From Methylobacterium sp. SyP6R (GTDB taxonomy: Bacteria; Pseudomonadota; Alphaproteobacteria; Rhizobiales; Beijerinckiaceae), in the NCBI RefSeq assembly GCF_019216885.1, contig NZ_JAAQRC020000001.1:1674001-1738000 (forward strand): a stretch of DNA of 64,000 bases, in the 5' to 3' direction. The position numbers were made by a program, and so were the translations under genes. The notes beneath the pieces are model-generated. The model searched no databases, had not been told where the DNA came from, and saw only the letters and a program-made list of their open reading frames with translations. This document shows, piece after piece, positions 1 to 8,655 of the stretch (the stretch's first letter is position 1; every line of letters begins with the position of its first letter).

Positions 1-900
1 CAGGGAGACCAGCACGGCCCAGTATCCGGCCGAGACGGTCAGCAGCAGGACGACCACGGCGCAGACGCTGCGATCCGACGCGAGGGCCGGATCGATCAGC
101 GGATGCTCCCGTCGCCTCTGACGGCGCGCGAAGGCGGCCGCGAGCGCGAGGCTGGCCGCCATGCCGGACAGGCCCGCCATCGGAGTGGCGTGGGCTTGCA
201 GGACGCCCTCGACCGCGAGGCCGAGCGCGGCGGTCAGGACCAGCAATCCCGGCCAGTCGACCGGATGCCTGACCTCCCTCCGCGCCTCTTGGACGAAGCG
301 GGGAATGGCGAGCGCGATCAGCCCGCAGGGCAGGATGTTGGCGAGGAAGATCGCCGGCCATCCGAGCCAGGCGGCGAGCAGGCCGCCCAGCGTCGGGCCC
401 AGCGCCATCGCGACGCCCGACAGGATCCCGGTCAGGGCGAGGGCGCGGGCCCGCAGGGCGGGGTCCGGGAAGGCGCCGGCGATCGACGCGATGGCCCCGG
501 TGATCAGGAAGGCCGCGCCGATGCCCTGCGCGGCGCGGGCGATGCACAGGGCGGGGGCGGTCCCGGCCAGCGCGCAGGCGACGGACGCGGCGGCGAACAG
601 GGCGTTGCCGAGCAGCAGGACGCGGCGCCGTCCGTGGCGATCCGCCAGGGCCCCTGCCGCCAGCAGGGCAGCCGTGAAGGCGAGGCTGTAGGCATCGACG
701 ACCCAGGCGAGGCCCGGCATGCCGAGGCCGAGGTCGCGGCCGATCTCCGGCATGACGACGACCAGGGCGGTCACGTCGAACTGCGTCAGGAAGGCGCCCA
801 AGCCGAGCACGCAGGCGGTGAGACGCGCGTGCCGATCCCGGATGGCGGCGGGCGAGGTGACGGAGGGCGAGGTGACGGAGGAATTGTGTGGGCTGGTCAT
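1..900 (-). CDS. MFS drug exporter, DHA2 (EmrB/QacA) type, 3' end outside window
   Basis: The minus strand is open from an ATG at 900 to the window edge, giving 300 codons with no stop. The protein begins with a polar, repeat-containing tail (SSVTSPSVTSP, encoded by two 15-bp tandem copies at 851-880). Hydrophobic helices follow, with the MFS loop 2-3 motif (LADRHGRRRVLLLGN) near residues 85-100 and the motif C-like segment GVAMALGPTLGGLLAAWLG near residue 170. This is the pattern of a 12-14-helix proton-driven multidrug exporter of the inner membrane. It is divergent from a LysR gene with 57-90 bp between them, so it is the likely target of that regulator. The substrate cannot be told. The C-terminal part is missing because the window starts here. 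Confidence 0.88.
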   Translation of the reverse strand, partial: MTSPHNSSVTSPSVTSPAAIRDRHARLTACVLGLGAFLTQFDVTALVVVMPEIGRDLGLGMPGLAWVVDAYSLAFTAALLAAGALADRHGRRRVLLLGNALFAAASVACALAGTAPALCIARAAQGIGAAFLITGAIASIAGAFPDPALRARALALTGILSGVAMALGPTLGGLLAAWLGWPAIFLANILPCGLIALAIPRFVQEARREVRHPVDWPGLLVLTAALGLAVEGVLQAHATPMAGLSGMAASLALAAAFARRQRRREHPLIDPALASDRSVCAVVVLLLTVSAGYWAVLVSL

Positions 901-944
901 GGCCGCGATCAGCATGGCCCACCGCGATCGAAGCAAATGAGAGT

Positions 945-971
945 TGAAACGGCGCGCATGAACCCGTTTCA
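945..971. promoter_or_regulatory. Inverted repeat, probable LysR operator
   Basis: Perfect 8-bp arms TGAAACGG (945-952) and CCGTTTCA (964-971) are separated by 11 bases. They lie between the divergent MFS exporter and LysR genes. LysR-type regulators usually bind T-N11-A dyads in such divergent promoters. The repeat overlaps the ATG at 958, which argues that LysR translation starts downstream at 982 or 991. Confidence 0.55.
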
Positions 972-990
972 TGGGCTCAGGATGAGTCCG

Positions 991-1886
991 ATGCGCCGCT
1001 TGCCCCCCTTCCCCGGTCTCGTCGCGTTCGATGCCGTGCTGCGGCACGGGAGCGTGACGCGGGCCGCCGCCGCGCTCGGCCTCACCCAGAGTGCCGTCAG
1101 CCACCGCTTGCGCGGCTTCGAGGAGCATTTCGGCGCCCCGCTGCTGGAGCGGCTGAATCCGGGCCTGCGGCCGACGCCGGCGGGCGAGCGCCTCGCGCGG
1201 GACGTTGCCCCGCTGCTCGAGACGCTGGCGGGATTGCGGGAGCGGGTCGCGGGCGAGCGGGCCTCGCGGCCGTTCCGGATCGGCGTCGGTGGGGCCGTGC
1301 TGGCTTGGTGGCTCTCACCGCGTCTTCCAGACCTGGCGGCGGCGTTTCCGGCTGTCACGATCGAGGTGACGACGTGGGATGGCAGGCTCGGAGCCGAACC
1401 GGGCGAGACCGATCTGGCGCTGCACTGGATCCCCCGTGAGGCGCAGGGCGGCAGCCGATGCGAGGTACCGTTCCCGGCCGAGACCGTCTTTCCGGTCGCC
1501 GCCCCTCTGCTCCGTCGCTCCCGTGAGGATGGCGATTGGCGCCGGCTGCCGCTGCTCGCGAAGGGGCAGGCCGCCGACGGCCTCGGCAACGAATGGTCCT
1601 GGGTCACCTGGCTCGGCGACGACGGGCGGCGCCCGCCCGCGATGCGCTTCCGCGACATCGGCGGGGCCCTGCGATCGGCGCAGGACGGCAACGGCATCGT
1701 CCTCGCACGCTCGCTCCTCGTCGCCGACGCGCTCCGCCGGCGCCGTCTGTCCCGCCTGGTGCGCGGACCGAGATGCGGCCTTCCTCGAAGGTTCAGGTGG
1801 CGCGGTGGAGCGACCGGGCCGCCGAGATTGCGCCCGCGATGGCGGCGTGGCTCGTGGCGGCCGCGCACTCGACCCTCGGACGATGA
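991..1886 (+). pseudogene. LysR-family transcriptional regulator, probably frameshifted near its 3' end
   Basis: The N-terminus MRRLPPFPGLVAFDAVLRH and the helix-turn-helix SVTRAAAALGLTQSAVSHR are typical of the GcvA-like LysR group. A periplasmic-binding-like effector domain follows from about residue 90. The reading frame is convincing to about 1760 (DGNGIVLARSLLVADALRR). After that it turns into an Arg/Pro-rich tail that would run into the convergent amidase. In the -1 frame, 1773-1886 reads MRPSSKVQVARWSDRAAEIAPAMAAWLVAAAH and then a TGA, which looks like a normal LysR C-terminus. A one-base indel between about 1750 and 1775 is the simplest explanation, either a true mutation or a sequencing error. 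Start choice: AGGA at 978-981 suits ATG 991; ATG 982 and 958 are alternatives. Confidence 0.62.
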
Positions 1887-1890
1887 CGGA

Positions 1891-3474
1891 TCACCCGGCC
1901 TCCGGCGGCACCCCAAGATGATGCCCCGTCTCCCGCTGAAACGCCGCCCCCACGCCTAAGCACACAGCATCGTCATACGGCTTCCCCACCACCTGCGCGG
2001 CGACCGGCAGCCCGGTCCGCCCGAGACCGGTCGGCAGCATCAGGGCCGGAAGACCTGTGTAGTCGAACAGCATCGTGTTGCGCGGCAGCACCGCCTGGAG
2101 CGGGTGGGATTCGCCGTTCACCTCGACCGTGAGGCTGTCGAGCGCCGCCGCCTCGCCCCCGAGGCCCGGGGTGACCAGCACGTCGACGCCCTCCAAGGCG
2201 TCGAGAACCTGCGCCAGCACCAGGGGCCGGCGGCGCAGGGCGCGCAGGTAGTCGGTGGCGGAGAACAGCCGGCCCTGATCCATCCGGGCGCGGGTGCCGG
2301 GATCCAGCGCCGCGGCGCGGTCGAGGTCGGGCTCCTGGAGCGCGGCCAGTTCCGCCATCACGATCGTGTAGCCGTCCTGGTGCGCGGTCGCGACCGGACC
2401 GAGATCGACCGGCACGAGGCGCGCGCCCTGCCGCTCCAGAACGCGCAGCATCGCCTGCCAGGCGGCCAGCACCGCACCGTCCTGCATCTGCGTGAACCAG
2501 CCGTCCGGCACGCCGATCCTCAGGCCCGACACCCCGCGTGCCCGCGAGGCGTCGTAGCGGCCGGCGGCGTGCGGGTCGGCGCCGTCGGGGCCGGCGATCC
2601 AGGGCATCACCCGGGCGAGATCCTCGGCCGAGCGGGCCATCGGGCCGACATGGTCGAGGGTCCAGGACAGGGGCGCGACGCCGGTGCGCGGCACCAGCCC
2701 GCGGGTGGCTTTAAGCCCGGTGATGCCGCACCAGGCCGCGGGTACCCGGATCGAGCCGCCGGTATCGGTGCCGAGCGCCAGCGGCAGCAGCCGGGCGGCG
2801 AGCGCAGCCCCCGAGCCGGTCGAGGAGCCGCCGGTCCAGCGCGCCCGGTTCCACGGATTGGCGACCGCGCCGTAACGCGGGTTGTGGGCCGAGCCGCAGG
2901 CGAATTCGGTGGTCGCCAGCATGGCGAGCGGGATCGCCCCGGCGGCCTTGAGACGCGCCACCACCGTCGCGTCGGTGTCCGCCACCCGGTCGCCGGTGAG
3001 GCGCGAGCCGCAGGTCACCGGCGCCCCGGCGCAGTCGATGATGTCCTTGATGCCGAAGGGCACACCTTCGAGGGGGCGGGCCTCACCCATCCGGATCCGC
3101 CGGGCGCTCTCCTCCGCCGCGGCTCGCCCCCCCGGCACCGGGGCGAGCACCGCGTCGCGGCCGGAGGGGTGGCGGGCGATCCGGTCCGTCAAGGCGGCGA
3201 GGATAGCCACCGGGTCGGTCACCCCTGCCGCGAAGGCGGCCTGGAGGGCGCCGATCCCGAGGGTGTGGAGCGGGCCGTCCTCGACCGGCGGCATAGGTGG
3301 TGGGATGGGCACCGCCTCCCCGGTCGTGTCTGCCGCCTCCCGCAGGCGCCGCTCGGCCCAGGCCGGCTCGGGCGCGGTCCGCTCCCAGGCCGAGGGCAGG
3401 TCCCGGGCCGGCGCGGTCTGCGCCACCGTGCCGGCCAGGATGGTGCGGGCGATGAGCGCGTCGGAGACGCTCAC
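1891..3474 (-). CDS. Amidase signature family hydrolase
   Basis: 527 residues from a GTG start that overlaps the stop of the preceding rutA-like gene (GTGA), so the two are translationally coupled. The Ser-Ser-Lys amidase signature is complete: Lys in [10 protein letters not shown], cis-Ser in [11 protein letters not shown] and the nucleophile Ser in [10 protein letters not shown]. These enzymes hydrolyse amides or ureido acids to acid plus ammonia. An N-terminal stretch of about 80 residues precedes the core, as in AtzE/allophanate-hydrolase-like members. Pairing with a RutA-type monooxygenase suggests it acts on a ureidoacrylate or carbamoyl product of ring opening; this is inference. It ends 4 bp from the restored stop of the convergent LysR gene. 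Confidence 0.85.
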   Translation of the reverse strand: MSVSDALIARTILAGTVAQTAPARDLPSAWERTAPEPAWAERRLREAADTTGEAVPIPPPMPPVEDGPLHTLGIGALQAAFAAGVTDPVAILAALTDRIARHPSGRDAVLAPVPGGRAAAEESARRIRMGEARPLEGVPFGIKDIIDCAGAPVTCGSRLTGDRVADTDATVVARLKAAGAIPLAMLATTEFACGSAHNPRYGAVANPWNRARWTGGSSTGSGAALAARLLPLALGTDTGGSIRVPAAWCGITGLKATRGLVPRTGVAPLSWTLDHVGPMARSAEDLARVMPWIAGPDGADPHAAGRYDASRARGVSGLRIGVPDGWFTQMQDGAVLAAWQAMLRVLERQGARLVPVDLGPVATAHQDGYTIVMAELAALQEPDLDRAAALDPGTRARMDQGRLFSATDYLRALRRRPLVLAQVLDALEGVDVLVTPGLGGEAAALDSLTVEVNGESHPLQAVLPRNTMLFDYTGLPALMLPTGLGRTGLPVAAQVVGKPYDDAVCLGVGAAFQRETGHHLGVPPEAG

Positions 3475-4553
3475 GCGGCCATCTCCCGACGATCCTGGCG
3501 GCAGGCCATCAGCGGCTGGATCCGCGTGCCGAAGGCGTCGAGGCCGGCCAGGAAATCGTCGAAGGTCAGCATGATGCCCTTCACCCCCGGCACGGTGGCC
3601 GCCTCGTCGAGCATCCGCGCCACACGGGCATAGGAGCCGACCAGCGTGCCCATGTTGAAGTTCACCGCCCCCTCCGGCAGGTTCATCCAGGTCGCGGTCG
3701 AATCGGCGCTCGCATTCTTGTCCTGTGTGCTCTGGTCGAGCATCCAGGCGAGCGCCGCCACGTCGGCGCCCTGGCGGTAGGCCATCCAGCGCGCCTCCGC
3801 CGCCGCGTCGGTCTCGTCGGCGATCACCATCATCAGGACGGTCGAGCCCACGTCGCGCCCGGTTTTCGCCGTTGCCTCGATGAGCCGGGCGCAGGTCGGC
3901 GCGCAGGCGGTCGGGGTATTGAAACCGGTGCCCAGCACGAAGTTGTAATCGGCGTAAGTCGCCGCGAATTCCATGCCCCGCCCGCTCTGACCGGCGGCGA
4001 CGATCGGGATCGGGCCCGACGGCACGGGTTTCATCATGCAGCCCTCCATCCGGAAATGCTCGCCCTGGAAGTCGGAATGGCCGGTCTCCCACAGCTCCTT
4101 CATCACCCGGACGTATTCGGTGGAGTAGTCGTAGCGGTAGCCGAAATAGTCGTCGCCGGGCCACAGGCCCATCTGGGCATACTCCGCCTTCTGCCAGCCC
4201 GAGACGATGTTCACCCCGAAGCGGCCGGGGGCGATCGAATCGATCGTGGTCGCCATCCGGGCGACCAGCGCCGGCGGCAGGGTCAGCACCGCGGTCGAGG
4301 CGAAGAGCCTGATCCGCTCGGTCACCGCCGCCAGGCCCGCCATCAGGGTGAAGGATTCGAGGTTGTAGTCCCAGAACTCGGTCTTGCCGCCGAAGCCGTG
4401 CAGCTTGATCATCGAGAGGGCGAAATCGAGCCCGTAGCCTTCCGCCTTCTGCACGATCGCCTTGTTGAGGGCGAATGTCGGCTTGTATTGCGGGGCCGCC
4501 TCCGAGATCAGCCAGCCGTTGTTGCCGATCGGGATGAACACGCCGACATCCAT
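3471..4553 (-). CDS. rutA: Pyrimidine monooxygenase RutA-type flavin-dependent luciferase-like enzyme
   Basis: 360 residues, close to the E. coli RutA length. It matches RutA as I remember it along its whole length: [13 protein letters not shown] at the N-terminus, [52 protein letters not shown] and [15 protein letters not shown] near the end. RutA uses FMNH2 and O2 to open the uracil ring, yielding ureidoacrylate. The flavin would come from a reductase (RutF) that is not in this window. Here the next gene is an amidase-signature enzyme with a GTGA overlap, not the isochorismatase-like RutB. No rutC-G genes are adjacent, so the substrate may be a uracil-like ring other than uracil. Confidence 0.88.
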   Translation of the reverse strand: MDVGVFIPIGNNGWLISEAAPQYKPTFALNKAIVQKAEGYGLDFALSMIKLHGFGGKTEFWDYNLESFTLMAGLAAVTERIRLFASTAVLTLPPALVARMATTIDSIAPGRFGVNIVSGWQKAEYAQMGLWPGDDYFGYRYDYSTEYVRVMKELWETGHSDFQGEHFRMEGCMMKPVPSGPIPIVAAGQSGRGMEFAATYADYNFVLGTGFNTPTACAPTCARLIEATAKTGRDVGSTVLMMVIADETDAAAEARWMAYRQGADVAALAWMLDQSTQDKNASADSTATWMNLPEGAVNFNMGTLVGSYARVARMLDEAATVPGVKGIMLTFDDFLAGLDAFGTRIQPLMACRQDRREMAA

Positions 4554-4625
4554 GTGCGAAGCTCCGGGTTCCGGTGGGCGGCGGAAGAGCCGTCCGGGCG
4601 GGGCTTTGCAGGATCGGGGCCGTTT

Positions 4626-5018
4626 TCAGGCCGGGTTCAGTGCATTCGCGATGTCGGTGCGGGCGAAATCGTCGCCGACGAAGAGCAGAGGGCATCGGCG
4701 CGCCTTGGCCAGCGCGTAGGCGAAGCAATCGCCCAGGTTCAGGCCGGCCGGATGCACGCCCTTGCCCCATTGGGCGTAAGCCGCCGCGCAATCATGCGCC
4801 ACGGCTGCCGTGACGGGGACGACGTCGAAGGCGAGATCATCGACCAAGGCTCTCACGGTGTCACCGACATTCCGCCGCTCCGCGACGATCAGGGCTTCGG
4901 CCAAAGTCCCCGCCGAGATGAGAACGTCGAACTCGGTGGCAAGAACGGTCATGCAGGCTGCAGCCTGCATTTCTCCCTGAACGATCGCCATAAGGGCCGA
5001 CGTGTCGACGACGATCAT
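4626..5018 (-). CDS. vapC: VapC-like PIN-domain toxin ribonuclease
   Basis: 130 residues beginning MIVVDTSALMAIV, the first acidic block of PIN nucleases (Asp5). A Glu lies in GTLAEALIV, and the later acidic block is GLNLGDCFAYALAK followed by PLLFVGDDFARTDI. These acidic residues coordinate Mg2+ for RNA cleavage. The start codon overlaps the stop of the upstream antitoxin gene (ATGA at 5018-5015), the usual antitoxin-then-toxin order. The target RNA cannot be told. The pair sits between the polyamine transporter genes and rutA, all on the same strand. Confidence 0.88.
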   Translation of the reverse strand: MIVVDTSALMAIVQGEMQAAACMTVLATEFDVLISAGTLAEALIVAERRNVGDTVRALVDDLAFDVVPVTAAVAHDCAAAYAQWGKGVHPAGLNLGDCFAYALAKARRCPLLFVGDDFARTDIANALNPA

Positions 5019-5272
5019 CCGGGCAGGCCGTCATCGTCGTACAGAAAATCTTGGCTTCGAGCAGCGCAAGGCCCGGGCGTTACCTTGGCACGACCGGCCT
5101 CTCGGGCTGCCATGAGGATCCGCTCCCGCTCCGCCACGGATTGCGGTGCCGTCACCGGCACCAGCCGCACGGCGGCGCGGCCCTGACGGGTGAGAATCAC
5201 CTCGTCTCCGGTTTCCGCACGCCGCACGAGGTCGGCCAATTGCCCTTCCGCTTCCGCAACGGAGACCTTCAT
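5015..5272 (-). CDS. vapB: VapB/Phd-type antitoxin
   Basis: 85 residues from ATG 5272 (MKVSVAEAEGQLADLVRRAETGDEV). This is the canonical Phd/YefM N-terminal DNA-binding fold with the RRAETGDEVILTRQGRAAVRLVP strand-helix pattern. The acidic, disordered C-terminus (FLYDDDGLPG) would cover the toxin active site. An in-frame start at 5344 would add 24 residues unlike the family, so 5272 is preferred. The protein should neutralise the overlapping PIN toxin and repress its own promoter. Confidence 0.85.
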   Translation of the reverse strand: MKVSVAEAEGQLADLVRRAETGDEVILTRQGRAAVRLVPVTAPQSVAERERILMAAREAGRAKVTPGPCAARSQDFLYDDDGLPG

Positions 5273-5415
5273 GACATCATTCCAGTTCGATTCGGGTAAG
5301 AGGGTATGTCTCGCCAAAGTCTCGTTCAACAGGCCTGCCGCCACGATCCGGATCCGGTCGGGTGACGACCGAGGCCGCCGCGGATCGTATCGCCACCTGC
5401 ATCGATCGTCTCTGG

Positions 5416-6195
5416 CTAACGCCCCCGCCGCGCCGTCAGCACCGACGCCCCCAGCACCGCCAGGCTCACCGCCCCGATCAGCAGCGTCGAGATCGCGTTG
5501 ATCTCCGGGGTCACGCCGAGGCGGACCTGGCTGTAGAGGCGCATCGGCAGGGTGGTGGCGCCCGGCCCCGAGACGAAGCTCGCGATCACGAGGTCGTCCA
5601 TCGACAGGGTGAAGGCGAGGAGGAAGCCGGCGACGACCGCCGGGGCGATCAGCGGCAGGGTCACGGTGCGGAATACCGTGACGGGCGCGGCGCCGAGATC
5701 GGCCGCGGCCTCCAGCAGCGAGCGGTCGAGATGGCGCAGGCGGGCCTGGACCACGACGGCGACGAAGCAGAGCGTGAAGGTCGTATGCGCCACCACGATG
5801 GTCCAGACGCCGCGCGGAACGCCCAAGCCCACGAAGAGCAGCAGCAGGGACAGGCCGGTGATCACCTCCGGCATGACCATCGGGGCGTAGACGAGCCCGG
5901 TGAGGAGCGGCCGGCCGGGGAAGCGCCGGCGCCCGTCCAGCGCCAGGGCCGCCAGCGTGCCGAGCACGGTCGCGAGGCTCGCCGAAGCGAGGGCGACCTT
6001 GAGGGTGACGAGGGCGGATTCGACCAGCGGGCCGTTATCGAGGAGCCCGGCATACCATCGCGTCGAGAACCCGGCCCAGACCGTGACGAGGCGCGAGGCG
6101 TTGAACGAGTAGACGACGAGCAGCAGGATCGGCCCGTACAGGAAGGCGAGGCCCAGACCCAGGGCGGCCCAGGCGAGCGGATGGGCGCGGTGCAT
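5416..6195 (-). CDS. potC: Spermidine/putrescine-type ABC transporter permease PotC
   Basis: 259 residues with six predicted membrane helices and the permease EAA loop (EAAADLGAAPVTVFRTVTLPLIAP) that docks on the ATPase. The start FLYGPILLLVVYSFNASRLVTVWAGFSTRWYAGLL is characteristic of PotC. It forms the second half of the inner-membrane channel with PotB and begins one base after the potB stop, so the genes are one operon. Polyamine specificity is a family inference; a putative polyamine acetyltransferase gene (60636-61190) is also in the window. Confidence 0.88.
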   Translation of the reverse strand: MHRAHPLAWAALGLGLAFLYGPILLLVVYSFNASRLVTVWAGFSTRWYAGLLDNGPLVESALVTLKVALASASLATVLGTLAALALDGRRRFPGRPLLTGLVYAPMVMPEVITGLSLLLLFVGLGVPRGVWTIVVAHTTFTLCFVAVVVQARLRHLDRSLLEAAADLGAAPVTVFRTVTLPLIAPAVVAGFLLAFTLSMDDLVIASFVSGPGATTLPMRLYSQVRLGVTPEINAISTLLIGAVSLAVLGASVLTARRGR

Positions 6196-6196
6196 C

Positions 6197-7108
6197 TTAT
6201 GGCCGCTCCAGCCGGCGCGACTCGGCCTCGCGGAACAGCACCACCGGACCGGCGACGATCGCGAGCAGCACCACCGCGATCGCCGAGGCGAGCGGCCAGT
6301 CGCGATTGGAGAAGAACTCGCTCCACAAGACCCGCCCGAGCATCAGCGTGTCCGGCCCGCCGAGCAGGTCCGGGATGATGAACTCGCCGGTGATCGGGAT
6401 GAAGCACAGGAGAGCGCCGGCGACGAGGCCGGGCCACGACAGCGGCAGGGTCACGGTGCGGAAGGCGGCAAGCCGGCTCGCCCCGAGGTCGCGGGCGGCC
6501 TCGACGAGGCCGCGGTCGAGCCGTTCGAGCACCGCGTAGAGCGGCAGCACCATGAACGGCAGGTAGGCATAGACCACCCCGATCATCACCGCCGCCGGGG
6601 TATTGAGGATCTCGATCGGCCTGTGCGTCAGGCCGAGCGCCATCAGCGCCTGGTTGAGCAGCCCGTCGGCCTTCAGGATCGCGATCCAGGCATAGACCCG
6701 GATCAGGAAGCTGGTCCAGAACGGGATCACCATCAGGGCGACGAGGAGCGGCTGCCAGGCCTTCGGCGCCCGCGCCATCGCGTAGGCGATCGGGTACCCG
6801 ACGAGGATCAGGAGCAGCGTGGCACAGAGTGCCACCGTCAGCGAGGTCAGACCCGCCGCGAGATAGAGCGGGTCGGCGATCAGCGTGCGGTAATTCTCGA
6901 AGTCGAGGGCGGCGAGCAGGTCGGCCCACCCGGCGAGCCCGGCATCCCAGTCGAGCACCGGGGTATAGGGCGGCAGGGCGGTTGCCGGGTCCGACAGGCT
7001 GATCTTGACGACGACGAGGAACGGCAGGCCGAAGAAGGCCGTGAGCCAGAGGAGCGGAACCGCCGGCAGGCCGAAGCGCCGCAGGGCCTCGCGCAAGGAC
7101 GCCCTCAT
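6197..7108 (-). CDS. potB: Spermidine/putrescine-type ABC transporter permease PotB
   Basis: 303 residues from ATG 7108, which overlaps the potA stop (ATGA). The sequence LPAVPLLWLTAFFGLPFLVVVKISLS is a typical first helix of PotB/PotH. A large periplasmic loop with FENYRTLIADPLYLAAG follows, then the EAA motif EAARDLGASRLAAFRTVTLPLSWPG. Another five hydrophobic segments are visible. It pairs with PotC to form the translocation pore. No start nearer the core is supported by spacing. Confidence 0.88.
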   Translation of the reverse strand: MRASLREALRRFGLPAVPLLWLTAFFGLPFLVVVKISLSDPATALPPYTPVLDWDAGLAGWADLLAALDFENYRTLIADPLYLAAGLTSLTVALCATLLLILVGYPIAYAMARAPKAWQPLLVALMVIPFWTSFLIRVYAWIAILKADGLLNQALMALGLTHRPIEILNTPAAVMIGVVYAYLPFMVLPLYAVLERLDRGLVEAARDLGASRLAAFRTVTLPLSWPGLVAGALLCFIPITGEFIIPDLLGGPDTLMLGRVLWSEFFSNRDWPLASAIAVVLLAIVAGPVVLFREAESRRLERP

Positions 7109-8214
7109 GCCGCCTCCGCCGGCAGCAGCGAGGCGGCCTCGGGCACGAAGGCGAGATGCACCGGGGCGCCGACCTCCGGACCCGCCCCGGGCGGCCCCGA
7201 GGCGCGCAAGACCCGCCCGTCGGCGAGGCCGACCCGGTAGAGGATCTTTTCGCCGAGATAGGTCGCGTCGAGGAGCGTGCCGGCCAGATCTTCGTTGGCC
7301 AAGCCCTCCCCGGCGAGAGTCAGGCGCTCGGGCCGCAGGGCCAGGAGGCCGGGCGCCCCGGCAGGCCCGGCGCCGTGATGGTCGAACGCCATCAGGCGGC
7401 CATAGGGCGTGTCGAGATCGCGCAGGCCCCCCGCCCCGCCCTCCCCGAGCCGGCCCGCGATCAGGTTCACGTCGCCGAGCAATCCCGCGACGTAGCGGGT
7501 GGCCGGGCGCTCGTAGAGCTCGGCCGCCGATCCCACCTGGACCAGCCGGCCCGCCGCCATCACGCCGATGCGGTCGGCGAGCACCATCGCCTCGGCGGGG
7601 TCGTGGGTGACGACCACGAAGGTGGTGCCGAGCCGGCGCTGCAAGGCCCGCAGCTCCCCTTGCGTCTCCTCCCGCAGGGCGCGGTCGAGGGCGCCGAGGG
7701 GCTCGTCGAGGAGCAGCACACGGGGTCTCTTGGCCAGCGCCCGGGCGAGTGCCACCCGCTGGCGCTGGCCGCCGGAGAGCTGGTCGGGCCGGCGGGCGCT
7801 CAAAGGATCGAGCTGGACCAGGCGCAGCATCTCGGCGACCCGGGCGGCGACCTCCGCCTTGCCCAAGGCTTCCCGCTCCAGCCCGTAGGCGACGTTCCCC
7901 GCCACGTCCTTGTGCGGAAACAGGGCGTAGGACTGGAACATCATGTTGACCGGCCGTCGGTGCGGCGGCACCCCGGCGAGATCCTGCCCGTCGAGACGGA
8001 TCGTGCCGGAACTCGGCTCCTCGAAGCCGGCCACCAGGCGCAGCAGCGTGGACTTGCCGCAGCCGGACGGCCCGAGCAGGCAGAAGACCCGGCCCGGGGC
8101 GAGGTCGAGGTCGACGCCGTCGACGGCGAGATGGGTGCCGAAGCGCTTCGAGACCGCCTCGAAGCGGAGGCGGCCGGGAGCGGGCGAGGTCGTGGAGGGA
8201 TGAGGCGTCGTCAC
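7105..8214 (-). CDS. potA: Spermidine/putrescine-type ABC transporter ATPase PotA
   Basis: 369 residues. The ABC core carries Walker A GPSGCGKST, Q-loop FQSYALFPH, signature LSGGQRQRVALARAL, Walker B VLLLDEPLGALD and the switch His in VVTHDPAEAM. A TOBE-type C-terminal domain of about 120 residues follows, typical of PotA/FbpC-like importers. It is the first gene of the three-gene operon. The periplasmic binding protein (PotD/PotF), which normally completes the system, is not encoded within the window next to these genes, and the 540 bp upstream hold no candidate. Confidence 0.9.
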   Translation of the reverse strand: MTTPHPSTTSPAPGRLRFEAVSKRFGTHLAVDGVDLDLAPGRVFCLLGPSGCGKSTLLRLVAGFEEPSSGTIRLDGQDLAGVPPHRRPVNMMFQSYALFPHKDVAGNVAYGLEREALGKAEVAARVAEMLRLVQLDPLSARRPDQLSGGQRQRVALARALAKRPRVLLLDEPLGALDRALREETQGELRALQRRLGTTFVVVTHDPAEAMVLADRIGVMAAGRLVQVGSAAELYERPATRYVAGLLGDVNLIAGRLGEGGAGGLRDLDTPYGRLMAFDHHGAGPAGAPGLLALRPERLTLAGEGLANEDLAGTLLDATYLGEKILYRVGLADGRVLRASGPPGAGPEVGAPVHLAFVPEAASLLPAEAA

Positions 8215-8599
8215 GTCGTCCGGGCGGCGCGGGCGGGCGGGAGACCGACACTTATCGCGGGTCGGGCCCGACTGGGAAGGACCGTTGGTCGCGTCCGGAT
8301 CGTCGACGCCGGCTGCGATTGTCCGGGCGGGCCCTGGTCCGCCGCCGAAACGGCGGGCGCATCAAGGGGTTGGTGCGTCCGTCCGGCGGTGGCGCGACGG
8401 GGGGCGACCGGCGGAAGCGGCGCAGGTGACGCAAATGTAACCCTGGCTCACCCATCCCGGACCAAGGTCGAGGGCCACGGCGACTTGTCGATACCGGAAC
8501 CCCGGGTGTAATTTCGTCATCGACACGCGTTGATTCCGCCCGCTGCGTCCTTCGACCCGGGTGGCCTCCGCATCTCCTCCCGAGACGTGTCATGGACTT
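8215..8599. other. Intergenic region upstream of potA, no gene seen
   Basis: No convincing ORF on either strand; a 113-codon minus-strand frame is Arg/Pro-rich and has no family features. A near-palindrome, GGTGAC-N6-GTAACC, lies at 8425-8442. It could be a regulator site for the potABC operon, whose promoter must lie here. Confidence 0.5.
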
Positions 8600-8634
8600 G
8601 GCACCCCTACCCGATCCGGGCAGGGGTGCCTTTT
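8600..8634 (+). terminator. Rho-independent terminator with no upstream gene
   Basis: Arms GGCACCCCT (8600-8608) and AGGGGTGCC (8622-8630) have an inner CCCG/CGGG extension and are followed by TTTTCT on the plus strand. No plus-strand gene ends here, so it may end a small RNA transcribed from about 8450-8600. Confidence 0.6.
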
Positions 8635-8655
8635 CTCGTGCGGGTCCCGCGCCTG

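Noticed and set aside
103..957. Long plus-strand frame leading into the LysR gene
   Set aside because: It is antisense to the MFS exporter, whose minus-strand translation is clearly membrane protein; only the part from 958-991 onward is real LysR sequence.
7156..8511. 451-codon plus-strand frame
   Set aside because: Antisense to potA; composition is Gly/Arg/Gln-rich with no family features.
8252..8593. 113-codon minus-strand frame upstream of potA
   Set aside because: Arg/Pro-rich, no ribosome site, no recognisable domain; treated as intergenic.
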